Positions 34,203 through 42,939 of a stretch of DNA of 64,000 nucleotides are shown here, piece after piece. The position numbers were made by a program, and so were the translations under genes. Below the pieces are notes generated by a model. That model worked only from the letters and a program-made list of their open reading frames with translations. It ran no database searches and was not told the DNA's origin. The stretch comes from Streptomyces sp. MRC013 (GTDB lineage Bacteria; Actinomycetota; Actinomycetes; Streptomycetales; Streptomycetaceae), in assembly GCF_023614235.1 (NCBI RefSeq), contig NZ_CP094264.1:248001-312000 (forward strand). The letters are read 5' to 3'. Numbering within the stretch: the first letter of the stretch is position 1; each line of letters begins with the position of its first letter.

Positions 34203-35813
34203 TCAGCGGCGGCGGGCCAGGAGCCGCTGCCCCGCCGTGAGCAGCGCCGACGTCGACGCCCCGCCGGTACGCAGCGCCGCCCGCGCCGCGTTGGCGCCGG
34301 GCGCGCCGTGCACGCCGCCGCCCGGGTGGGCGGAGGCGGACGCCAGGTACAGGCCCCGCACCGGTGTCTCCGGGCGGCCGGTGCCCGGAGCCGGCCGGAA
34401 CACCAGTTGCTGGTGGAGCGCGGAGGTGCCGCCGTTGACGGCCCCGCCGTCGAGGTTGGCGTCCATGGCCTCCAGCACGGGCGGGACCAGCACGCGGCGG
34501 GCCCGTACCGCCGCGCGGAAGCCGGGCGCGTGCCGCTCGACGACCGCCTCCACGCGGTCCGCCATCCGCTGCCGGTCGTCGTGCGTCCACGCGCCGGTGA
34601 TGCCGTCCGGGCCCGCGTCGCCCGCGATCGTGCGCGGCACGTGGGTGTAGGCCCACGCCGACTCGGTGCCGGCGGGTGACCGGGACGGGTCGGCAGTGGT
34701 CATCTGGCCCATCACCAGGAACGGCCGGTCCGGGACGAGGCGCATGGCGATCTGGGCGGAGAAGCGGGTGAGTTCGTCGACGCCCTCGGCGAGGTGGACG
34801 GTCCCGGCGCGGGACGGCCCCTCCGCGGCCCAGGGGACGGGTCGTTCCAGGGCCCAGTCGACCTTCACCGTCGCGAAGTCCCACTGGAAGCGGCGCATGT
34901 CGTCGCGGAGCCGGGCGGGCAGGTGGTCCCAGGAGACGAGCCCGCCGTACAGGGCGGGCGCCGACACGTCGGCGAGGACGGCCCGGCCCGCCGCAACGGT
35001 CTCCCCGTCGGCGGTGCGGACGCCGCACGCCCGACCGTCGCGCACCGTCACCTCGGTGACGCGCCGTCCGCAGCGGACGGTGCCGCCCCGGTCGGCGAGG
35101 CGGCGGACCAGTGCGTCGGTGAGGGCTCCCGCGCCGCCGGCGGGGACGGGGAAGCCGAAGTCCTGGGCGAGCATGCACATCAGCCAGCCGAAGCCGCCGC
35201 CGAGGGCCGTCTCGGGCGAGAGGTCGGCGTGCAGGGCGTTCCCGGCGAGCAGCAGCCGCCCGCCCTCCCCGGAGAAGGTCTCCTCCCCCAGCCGCCGTGC
35301 GGGCAGCAGGCCCATGCGGACGAGGCGCAGCCCGTCGGCGACGCCCAGCCGGCCGGCGAGCCGCAGCCCCGGCCGCACCGGCGGGAACGGGGTGAACAGG
35401 GCGCGCAGCGCGTCGGGGCCGACCCGCTCCCAGAGGTCGTACAGGCGCTGCCAGGCGGCGCCGTCGCCGGGTGCGAAGGACTCCAGTCCGGCGGCGGTGC
35501 GCTCCGGGTCGCGCTCGAGGACGGCGCAGCGGCCGTCGAGCAGCGGGTGGGCGACGACGGCCGGGGCGTGGCTCCAGCGCAGGCCCCACTCGTGGAGGTG
35601 CAGGGCGCGGACGACCGGGGAGGCCGCGGTGAGCGGGTAGAAGGAGCTGAACAGGTCGCTGACGTGGCCGGGGTCGACGCCGCGGTCGCTGCGCACGGCA
35701 CCGCCCGGCTCGTCCTGCGCCTCCAGGACCTCCACCGTCCAGCCGCGGTCGGCGAGCAGGTTGGCGGCGACCAGTCCGTTGGGCCCGGCCCCCACGACGA
35801 CGGCGTCGAGCAT
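34203..35813 (-). CDS. Phytoene-desaturase-like NAD(P)/FAD-dependent oxidoreductase
   Basis: 536 residues from ATG 35813, with GGGAGGAAT upstream. The N-terminal dinucleotide fold is VVVGAGPNGLVAANLLADRG (GxGxxG at 8-13), followed by VEVLEAQDEPGGAVRS, typical of the carotenoid desaturase/isomerase (CrtI/CRTISO) superfamily. The C-terminal LYLASASAHPGGGVHGAPGA is the second conserved FAD element. The precise reaction is unknown; no carotenoid synthase genes are nearby. It lies 32 bases downstream of the SRPBCC gene in the same operon. Confidence 0.88.
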   Translation of the reverse strand: MLDAVVVGAGPNGLVAANLLADRGWTVEVLEAQDEPGGAVRSDRGVDPGHVSDLFSSFYPLTAASPVVRALHLHEWGLRWSHAPAVVAHPLLDGRCAVLERDPERTAAGLESFAPGDGAAWQRLYDLWERVGPDALRALFTPFPPVRPGLRLAGRLGVADGLRLVRMGLLPARRLGEETFSGEGGRLLLAGNALHADLSPETALGGGFGWLMCMLAQDFGFPVPAGGAGALTDALVRRLADRGGTVRCGRRVTEVTVRDGRACGVRTADGETVAAGRAVLADVSAPALYGGLVSWDHLPARLRDDMRRFQWDFATVKVDWALERPVPWAAEGPSRAGTVHLAEGVDELTRFSAQIAMRLVPDRPFLVMGQMTTADPSRSPAGTESAWAYTHVPRTIAGDAGPDGITGAWTHDDRQRMADRVEAVVERHAPGFRAAVRARRVLVPPVLEAMDANLDGGAVNGGTSALHQQLVFRPAPGTGRPETPVRGLYLASASAHPGGGVHGAPGANAARAALRTGGASTSALLTAGQRLLARRR

Positions 35814-35845
35814 GGCGGATTCCTCCCGCGTTCGGCGTCGGCGGA

Positions 35846-36295
35846 TCAGGGGGCGGAGGTGGTGCGCACGCCCTCGACGACCTCCGCGAGACGGCGCAGC
35901 ATGCGGCGGTGGCGGAGTTGGAGGGCGGCGTCGAAGAGCGTGTTGTGGAGCCGCGCGCCCGGACCCCGCAGGGGGTGCTCGTCGACGACGACGAGGGTGG
36001 CCGCGCCCCAGGGGATGACCTCGATGGCGATGCGGGCGGTCCCGGCGGGGCCGCTCTTGGCCTCCAGTTCGAGCCGGTTCGGCGGTTCCAGGCGGCGGAC
36101 GACGGTGGAGCCCCTGAGCCGGACCGGGCCGACCGCGACGGTGTACTGGAGGGCGGCGCCGACCTCGGGCCACGTACCGTCCAGGGGGCGGGTGTCCTCG
36201 GTCCCGACGACCCATTCGGCGTACCTGTCGGGGTCGCTGAGGACTTCCCACACCGCTGACGGCGGGCTCTGTATGAGGTGGTGCCGTACGGCCAT
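35846..36295 (-). CDS. SRPBCC (START/Bet v1-like) domain protein
   Basis: 149 residues with AGGAG five bases before the ATG. MAVRHHLIQSPPSAVWEVLS, DPDRYAEWVVGTEDT and the PNRLELEAKSGP strand are the polyketide-cyclase/START-like fold that binds hydrophobic ligands. It is the first gene of the two-gene operon with the FAD oxidoreductase, so it may handle that enzyme's lipid-like substrate. This link is inferred from adjacency only. Confidence 0.85.
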   Translation of the reverse strand: MAVRHHLIQSPPSAVWEVLSDPDRYAEWVVGTEDTRPLDGTWPEVGAALQYTVAVGPVRLRGSTVVRRLEPPNRLELEAKSGPAGTARIAIEVIPWGAATLVVVDEHPLRGPGARLHNTLFDAALQLRHRRMLRRLAEVVEGVRTTSAP

Positions 36296-36966
36296 GCCGG
36301 CTCCTGCGCGGTCGGGTCACCCTCGGGGCGCGGGGTGACGGTCTGCGTCGACGGGACCCCTCACGGGTGACCCGGCGATCGGCTGTCAAACCGGGGGCGC
36401 CGGGTCGTTCCTCCCGGGGCCGCGGCCCGGGCGCCCCGGAAGGGGCGCCCAGCGGCCTGCCGGAGGAGGCCGCGGGCCACGTCACCCGCGGAAGAGGCGG
36501 GACCCGCGCCCTTGGCAGGGGGCGCGCTCGCGGCGTCCCGGAGAGGGGCGGGACGCCGGAGAGGCGCAACGCCGTGGGCGCTCCGCGGGCCCGCGGTCGT
36601 GGGACCCGGTCTGGGGGGCGTCCCGTGCATGACCTCTGATGGACCTGGTGGCCTGTTGGTTTCCGCGCCACCCGGTAAGGGCGGGGTCGTGCAGGCGGGC
36701 GGTGCCGAGCACGGTGTGGTGGACGCCGTCGCCTTTCGGGCGGAGACCGGCCCGGACACCCCGGACGGCGGGGCCGGTTGGCGCGGGGTCAGGTTCGTCC
36801 GCCGGCGGGCGGCGACCGGGAGCACGCGGTCCCGAAGCGGCGGGTTCCGGGGCCGGCCCCTGCGCACCGGGTCCGCGCCCCCGCGCCGCAGTACGGCGAC
36901 CAGCTCGCCGAACCGGCGCGGGCTCGGCCCGGTGGACGGGGCCGCCCGGGAGGGCCCCGACGCCGC

Positions 36967-37056
36967 GGTCGCACCGGACGCGGAAGGACCGTCCCCAGCA
37001 CCACCGGGTGGGGTTTCCTGCAAGGCCGGTCACACCGGACGCGGAAGGATCGTCCC
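36967..37056. repeat. Two 29-bp repeats separated by 32 bp (CRISPR-like geometry)
   Basis: The units at 36967-36995 and 37028-37056 match at 27 of 29 positions; the shared core is CACCGGACGCGGAAGGA and both end in CGTCCC. The 32-base spacer is unrelated to the repeats. The 29+32 architecture and the GTCCC end recall type I-E CRISPR repeats of streptomycetes, but there are only two copies, both slightly degenerate, and no cas gene. Confidence 0.5.
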
Positions 37057-37331
37057 GTCCATGACCAGCAGTTGCGGCACAACCCCCGGCGGGACTTCGC
37101 CGGCCCTCCCGGTGCGGCCCGTTCCCCGGCGCGTCGGGGAGGGACGCACCCGGGGCGAACCGCGTCCGGGCGGGATCGGCGTCGTACGTGGCTGAGGTGT
37201 CCGCCCCGGCGTCGCGCGAGGACCGGCGGGACGAGGTGACCGCTGCCTGCGGGGGCCGACGCCGGAGGGCCGCCGCGAGCCGATCCGGGCCGGGGCTTCG
37301 GGGCCGCCGGACGGCGGCGGACGGCCCCGGC

Positions 37332-37369
37332 CCGCCCGGCACGGGACGCCCTCGTCCCGTGCCGGGCGG
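37332..37369. terminator. Perfect 17-bp hairpin in a gene-poor region
   Basis: 37332-37348 pairs perfectly with 37353-37369 around the loop CCCT. It is as strong as the terminators elsewhere in the window but follows no recognised gene, so it may end an unannotated transcript. Confidence 0.5.
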
Positions 37370-38126
37370 TGCCCTCGTCCGGCGGGGCTTCGTGAGCCGC
37401 CTTCCACCTGTTCCGGCAGGGGGTCCCCCGGGTCGACCGGGGGAGGGGGTGGAGCTGCCGGTGGGCGGGGTGTCAGCCGGGAGCGGCCTGCCCGCCCGGA
37501 ACTCCGGCTGCCTGTCCCCCCGTCAGGGCCCGGACCGTCCGGTTCGCCCCTGTGGTTCCCGGCCGGGGGACCGGCCGCCCGGCGCCGTGAGCGCGGAACA
37601 CGGCGGCGGCTCGGACCGGTCCGGTGCCGGTCCCGGCCCGTCCGTGCCGTGGACGGGCCGGAACCCACCCGTGGGCGGGTCCTGCGCCGGCCTCCCCACC
37701 GGGCGGCGACCGAAGCGGGCGAGCACCGGTGGACGCTTCCGGCCGCGCTCGTCCCCGGCCTCGCAGGGACCGCACGAGACGCCTCCCGCGCAGCCTCCGT
37801 GGTCCCGGAGGGCACGGCGCCGCCGATCGACCGCGTCGCCGTCCACCGCCCCGCCTCCCCGGGCGACCACGGGAGCGCCGACGGCCCCCGCGGTCCGGGG
37901 GCGCTGTGGGGGCGGGATTTCCCTGGTAGCGGCCCGTACCGGGGCGCTGTAGCGTGGAGACGAAGGGCGTGCGGGTGACAAGCCCCGCCGTCCCCGCAGA
38001 TCGCGGATCTGCCGGGGACCGTGCGCGCGGGAGGCCGGGCGGCGCCCCGATACCCGATACCCGCTGCCCCGTGGGATCGTCCGACAGCGGTTCTGTCGCG
38101 TTCAGTCATTCGGGCAGGTGAAAACC

Positions 38127-38363
38127 ATGGGCAAAGAATCCTTCTCGATCGAAATAGGCGGTGTCCCGGTGGACCTGCCGACGGAGGAGCGGAGCAGATG
38201 GACCGTCAGGGAAATCCTCGGCCTCGCGTCGGAGAACCAGGACTTCGTCATGAAATGTCCTGGCCCCAGCTGCTTCATCGCCCTGCCCAAGGGGGCTGGG
38301 ATCACCATTCCGTCCGACGACCCGCTGGACATCACACTGAGCGCGCCGGCAAAGGACGGGTAG
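38127..38363 (+). CDS. Small protein, possibly ubiquitin-like beta-grasp domain
   Basis: 78 residues from ATG 38127; GTG 38118 would add three residues. SFSIEIGGVPVDLP, WTVREILGLASEN, DFVMKCPGPSCFIALPKGAG and IPSDDPLDITLSAP read as strand-strand-helix-strand-strand, which resembles bacterial multiubiquitin or other beta-grasp domains. No C-terminal Gly-Gly tail is present, although it ends KDG. Its codon use is less GC-extreme than its neighbours. It lies 153 bases upstream of the NACHT gene on the same strand. The fold is a guess from pattern only. Confidence 0.6.
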   Translation: MGKESFSIEIGGVPVDLPTEERSRWTVREILGLASENQDFVMKCPGPSCFIALPKGAGITIPSDDPLDITLSAPAKDG

Positions 38364-38516
38364 CGCCGGGGAATCCACGGGCTTCAGCCGGATCACCGCC
38401 GTGCGGTCGCGTGGCCGCGCGTGACGCGGTGGGCTCCGGGAGCGGACGGGTGGTCCGACGGACGGCCACGGTGCGGTCCGGTCCGGTGCCTGCGCCGAGA
38501 GTTTGACGCTTCCGCT

Positions 38517-41206
38517 GTGAAAGTCGACAGAAGGTGGTGGCCCTGGCTGGTCGGAACGACCGGCGTGGTGGCCTTCTCCGCGCTGGTCGCCGTCCTGGTC
38601 CGGGCCGGCGGCGAGACCGCGGTGGCGGCGCTGAGCATCCTGGTCTCGGCGACGGTCGGCGTGCTCGGCTGGTCCCGCCACCGGGCGCGTCCCGCGGCGC
38701 CGGCCAGTGAGGCCGAGCTGGACCAGGCCGCCGAGGCGCTCGCCGCCATGGTGCGCCGTCAGTGGACCGAGGAGGCGGCGGCCCGGGGGCTCCTCGACCC
38801 CCATCCGCTCGCCGTCCGCTGGCGCAGCGACCAGACGGCGTCGGGCGATCACGTACGTCTGGTGGGACGCATGCTGTCCGGCCGCAGCGACGACGCCCGC
38901 GGGTTCGCCGCCGCCTTCCGCGCCCTTCCCCGCCGCCGGCTGGTCGTACTCGGGGAGCCGGGCGCGGGCAAGACCGCCCTGGCCGTCCTGCTGGTGCGGG
39001 AACTCGTGCGGGACGCCTCTCCCGGCGAGCCGGTGCCCGTACTCCTGGACCTGGCACCGTGGAACCCGCAGAAGGAGTCCCTGGGCGACTGGATGGGGCG
39101 CCGTATCCGCGAGGACTACCCGGCGCTGCGCAACCACGAGATCTACGGCCGGGACGCCGCCCGCAAACTGGTCGCCGCGGGCCGCGTCCTGCCCGTCCTG
39201 GACGGCTTCGACGAACTGTCGCCGGAGCTCCGGCCGTACGCCCTGGCAGCCGTCAACCGCGCGATCGCCGTCCACGAGCCGCTGATCCTCGCCTCCCGTA
39301 CGGCCGAGTACCGGGCGGCGGTCGAGGTGGGCGACGTCGTCACGGCGGCCGCCTCGGTGGTCGCCCTGCCCGCGCGGGCCGACGACGTGGCGGCGTACCT
39401 GGGCAGTGTGGTCGCTCCGCAGCGGGCCTCCGTCTGGCGGCCGGTGACCGACGAGATCACCCGGAACCCCGACGGGCCCCTCGCCCGGGCCCTCTCACTG
39501 CCCCTGAACGTCTGGCTGGCCCGGACCGTGTACTCCGCGCCGGACTCCGACCCCGCCGAACTGCTCGGCCACGCCGACGCGGAGAGCGTCAGTCACCACC
39601 TGCTGGACAGTCTCGTCCCCGCGGTCTTCGCCGACGAGCCCACCACCGTGGACCCGGCGGGCCCCGACGTACGCCGCACCGCGGCCAACCGCTGGCACGC
39701 CGGCGACGCGAAGATGTCACTGGGCTTCCTCGCCAGGCACCTCCGTCGGCAGGGCACGGACGACATCGCCTGGTGGGAGCTGCACCGGGCCCTGCCCCCG
39801 AAACCGGTCGGCCCCCTGTCCGGCCCGGTCGTGGGCGCGGCCGTCGGGTTGGGCGCGGGCTGCATGGCGGGGGACTACTTCCACTGGGCGCTGCCGCCGC
39901 TCAGCCGGTTCCTGTGCTTCCTGGTCGTCACGCTCGCCACGACCGCGGCCGCCACCACGGCGCTCCGACTCGCCTTCGTCGACCGGGACACCGGCCGCGC
40001 GGACCGGCGCGGGAGGGGGTCCTCGCCGAGGTGGTCCGCCGCGTCGGGGTCTGGTGCGCCGTGCTCCTCCCGCTCGCTCCGGCGGTCGGGGCCGTGATCG
40101 AACACTGGGCCCGGACAGCGGGATCGATCGACTTCCACTACGAGGTCGGCGTGGCCGCCCACACCTGGCTGAGGGCGGCCCTGTGGTGGCTTGCGGCGAT
40201 GGCGGTGCTGACCGTCGGAATACTCGGCTGCGCGCTGATCCGGCGGCAGGTCCCGCCGCGTCCGGGCCGGCGGGAACGCCCCGTCCGGCCGGGGAAGATC
40301 ATCGCCTTCACGGTGCTGTTCTGGGTGGGAGCCGAGACGGCCGGCCAGCTGTGCATGCTCTCCACCCGGCAGGAGACCGGCCGGCCGCTGATGGACCTCG
40401 CGCTGCTCGACCCGGGGGCGGACCTGAGCTTCGCCAATCAGCGGGCGGTCTTCCGCGCCGCCCTGTTCCTGCTGATCGTCGGGATCATGGCCTTCCTCGG
40501 GTTGGGCGGCAGCACCGACCGCCCGAGCCGGCTGAGCTTCCGGGCCCCCCTTTCGAGTCTGCTGCGGCTGCTGCCCGCGTGCGTCGGCGGGGGGCTGGTG
40601 AGCGGCGTGGCCCTGGTCGTGTTCCTGGGCCTGGTGGTGGCGCCCTGGGCGCCCTACGTCACGCTGTGGGAGCGCCTCACGGCCTCCGGGCTCCTGGGGG
40701 CGTTCTTCGGCGTCCTGTTCGGCCTGGGCTTGGCGGTGCTGCGCTGGGCGCGGCTGCCGACCGACCTCGAACAGGAGACGCCCCGGTCGACTCTGCGCGG
40801 CGAGCGCGTGGTGGCCTACGCCGTCCTGGTGTTCGCCGTGGTTCCGCCCCTGGTCAAATGGACGCTCACCGTGTGGTGGGACCTGGCGGACAGCCGGCAC
40901 GTGGCGCTGCAGGTGTTCGCGGCGTGGCTGGAGACCCTGGAGGCGAACCTGGCCGTGGGGCTCGCCGCCGGGCTGCTGGCCCTGTCGAACAGCGCCTACT
41001 TCCGATACCGGGAGGCCGGCCTGAGGCTTTCCAAGGTCAGCCACCTGCCCCGTCGCCCCCTGCCCTTCCTCGAAGACGCCCGACTGCTGCACGTCCTGCG
41101 CCAGGTGGGGCCCGTCTTCCAGTTCGTCCACGCCGACCTCAGGAAACGGATCGCCACCGTCGACGGCCGCGGCGACGGCGCGGGGCTCGAGACCACACCG
41201 CCCTGA
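38517..41206 (+). pseudogene. Membrane NACHT-domain NTPase, frameshifted near 40011-40013
   Basis: From GTG 38517 there are two N-terminal transmembrane helices (about 10-28 and 34-51), the lead-in RQWTEEAAARGLLDPHPLAV, then a NACHT ATPase with Walker A GEPGAGKT (146-153) and Walker B VLPVLDGFDEL (about 224-234). The first part ends in a hydrophobic region near residue 470. At 40011-40013 one G appears to be missing: adding it gives GEGVLAEVVRRVGVW and continues through about eight membrane helices to the stop at 41206. Restored length is 896 residues. NACHT STAND ATPases in bacteria include antiphage sensors; this multi-helix membrane version is common in Streptomyces with no proven role. 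Confidence 0.82.
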
Positions 41207-41589
41207 TCACGGGAGTCCGCGGACCCGGGCCGGCACCGCGTCACGGCCCGTCGGCCGCCGGGCGGGGCGCCCGCGGTGCCGGTCGCCCGGAGGGCGCCGG
41301 CCGGGCGGTGGCCGGGAGGCTCTCCGGCACGCCGGCCCCCCGGGGCCTCGGAGCCGTGCGGTGCCCCCGGGAGACCGGTGTCCGCTGCGACTCCCCGCCG
41401 CGTCCCGCAGGGCCGAGGAGCGGGACGGGCCTCCGCCTTCCCCCGGCGGCCGATCCCCGCTACCGCAGGAGCGGTGCCCGGGGGCGGGAAGGCGTGCGGC
41501 GGGCGCCCTCCCCGGTGGAGGCGCCGTGTACGCCGACCGGGCGACGGGGGGCGGAAACGCCGTGCGGTGGTGCGCCGGGACTGGGAGCC
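41207..41589. other. Non-coding interval after the NACHT gene
   Basis: GC-rich with several short hairpins and no supported gene. It separates the NACHT stop from the convergent PemK/MazF-like gene. Confidence 0.3.
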
Positions 41590-42522
41590 TCACCGACTGT
41601 CCAGCCGCGCCGCGCCACGGCGGCGCGGGCGACCGGAGAGGAGCACCATACGTGACAGGCACCCCCGCGCGGATCGGCGAGCGGCGCGTCGCGGCCGTCC
41701 TGGCCATGGGAGGCGGCCTGATGCTCGGGCCTGCGGCGGCTGCGTGCGCCGCCCCCTCCGGCGGGCCCGGGTCTCCGGCCCTCGCGGCGGCGCCGTCGGG
41801 CCGCCCCGGCCCGACGGCGGCAGCCGTACCGCGGAGCGGCGGCGCAACCGCCGCCAGGTCTCGGCGGGGCACGGCCCCTGGGGCCGGTCCTTGAGGAAGT
41901 TCCGGTAGGGCACCCGGCGCGGCCGCGAAGCGGTCTCCACCCAGTGGCCCTTGCCGGAGACGGTGTCCCACTCCCCGTTGGGCATGAAGACGTAGCCGGG
42001 GCGGCCGTCCTTGTTCTGCGAGGTGATCTGCAGGACGTCGGCGTACCCCGGGCGGCGGTTCAGCACGACGCAGTAGTGGCGCGCCTCCTCGTCGCTGTCC
42101 CGGAAGGGCACCGTCGCGAGCCACACCTCCCCCGGCAACGGCCTGCCCCGCTCCCACCGGCGCGCCACCCCGCGGAAGGCCAGGGCGGTGACGCCGGCGG
42201 CGAGGCCCTGCAGGGTCCCCGTCAAGGTCGGGTCGTCGGTGCCGACCAGGTCGCGGACCCGCAGCGTCACCACCGCGCACAGCGTCAGCAGCAGTACGGT
42301 GCCGGCGGCGAGGGCGGGCGCGCGGCCCGGGCGGCGACGCCCGGCCGACCAGGTCACGGCGAGCGCCGTCACCGCGGAGACCGCCACCAGGACGGCCCAC
42401 TCCCACGGGGCGGGGTACTGCGGCGGAGACTGAGCCGCCATCAGGTCGGAGACGGTCAGCGGCGCCGCCAGCAGGTTCCCGAGGAACCCGACGGCCAGTA
42501 CGAGGAACAGGCATCCCCCCAC
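41590..42522 (-). CDS. Membrane-anchored PemK/MazF-like protein
   Basis: 310 residues from GTG 42522, with GGGGAG upstream. Three or four hydrophobic segments fill the first 100 residues (MGGCLFLVLAVGFLGNLLAA, EWAVLVAVSAVTALAVTW, LAAGTVLLLTLCAVVTL). The next domain, GEVWLATVPFRDSDEEARHY, CVVLNRRPGYADVLQITSQN and GYVFMPNGEWDTVSG, resembles the PemK/MazF/CcdB RNase-toxin fold. The last 85 residues are Arg/Pro-rich, overlap an antisense candidate ORF, and may be a tail or follow an unseen frameshift. No antitoxin gene is adjacent, so a classic toxin-antitoxin role is doubtful. Confidence 0.65.
   Translation of the reverse strand: MGGCLFLVLAVGFLGNLLAAPLTVSDLMAAQSPPQYPAPWEWAVLVAVSAVTALAVTWSAGRRRPGRAPALAAGTVLLLTLCAVVTLRVRDLVGTDDPTLTGTLQGLAAGVTALAFRGVARRWERGRPLPGEVWLATVPFRDSDEEARHYCVVLNRRPGYADVLQITSQNKDGRPGYVFMPNGEWDTVSGKGHWVETASRPRRVPYRNFLKDRPQGPCPAETWRRLRRRSAVRLPPSGRGGPTAPPRGPETRARRRGRRTQPPQARASGRLPWPGRPRRAARRSARGCLSRMVLLSGRPRRRGAARLDSR
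41652..41894 (+). CDS. Candidate small secreted protein antisense to the PemK-like gene tail
   Basis: 80 residues from GTG 41652, with GAGGAG 9 bases upstream. RIGERRVAAVLAMGGGLMLG, continuing PAAAACAAPSG, looks like a signal peptide or lipoprotein leader; the rest is Ala/Pro/Gly-rich. It overlaps the 3' third of the minus-strand gene, so at most one of the two readings is likely to be used here. Start signals favour this ORF and length favours the other. Confidence 0.35.
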   Translation: MTGTPARIGERRVAAVLAMGGGLMLGPAAAACAAPSGGPGSPALAAAPSGRPGPTAAAVPRSGGATAARSRRGTAPGAGP

Positions 42523-42894
42523 GGTCGCTCCCCTTCGAGTCGGTGGTCACGTCGAGCTCCACGGCCCGCCGGACGGCGGCGGGCGTCGACGGTCCCGGTC
42601 CCCCGTCGGCGGCGGGAGCGGGGCGGGGAGGAAGGGGGCGCGGAGCCCCGGCGGGCGGCGGCGTCACCCCCCGCCGTCGTGCCCCGGCCGGTGGTGCGGG
42701 GGGGCCGCGGCGGGTGCCGTCAGGCGCTCCCGCGCGGTCGCCCGCGTCCGCCGCCGACACGTCATTCCGCCGCCTCCTGCTCCCGAGTCCCGTGGGGGGA
42801 CTCTGCCAGAGGCGCGGGCACGGGTACAGCGGTGGAACCGTTTGCGCGGGCGGTGGTTCGGGCGTACGGGGGGCGGGGGCCGGCCTCCCGCGCG
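42523..42894. other. Non-coding interval upstream of the PemK-like gene
   Basis: No gene supported. GC-rich, with a shadow reading on each strand lacking family features. Confidence 0.3.
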
Positions 42895-42938
42895 GGGCGG
42901 TGCCCCTCCCCTCGGCGGCGCGGGGAGGGGCACCGCCC
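42895..42938. terminator. Strong hairpin directly after the DUF2637 gene
   Basis: A perfect 17-bp stem (42895-42911 with 42922-42938) and a 10-base loop begins one base beyond the stop codon of the minus-strand gene at 42940. Confidence 0.75.
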
Positions 42939-42939
42939 G

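Larger units (their letters stand above)
36296..38126. other. 1.8-kb gene-poor stretch
   Basis: Six-frame reading gives only Arg/Pro/Gly-rich low-complexity translations without family signatures, ribosome sites or consistent codon bias, so no gene is called. It contains a two-copy repeat of 61-bp period (36967-37056) and a perfect 17-bp hairpin (37332-37369). Composition is not markedly different from the flanks. It could hold decayed genes, an undetected RNA or a relic array. Confidence 0.5.

Noticed and set aside
36482..37342. Overlapping frames of 200-290 codons on both strands in the gene-poor stretch
   Set aside because: Mixed Arg/Pro/Gly composition, no ribosome sites, no recognisable transposase or other family motif.
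37188..37952. A 254-codon plus-strand frame
   Set aside because: Low-complexity with no signature, and interrupted by a perfect hairpin at 37332-37369.
42664..42933. An 89-codon minus-strand frame before the DUF2637 terminator
   Set aside because: It runs through the terminator hairpin and has no features beyond Pro/Arg richness.
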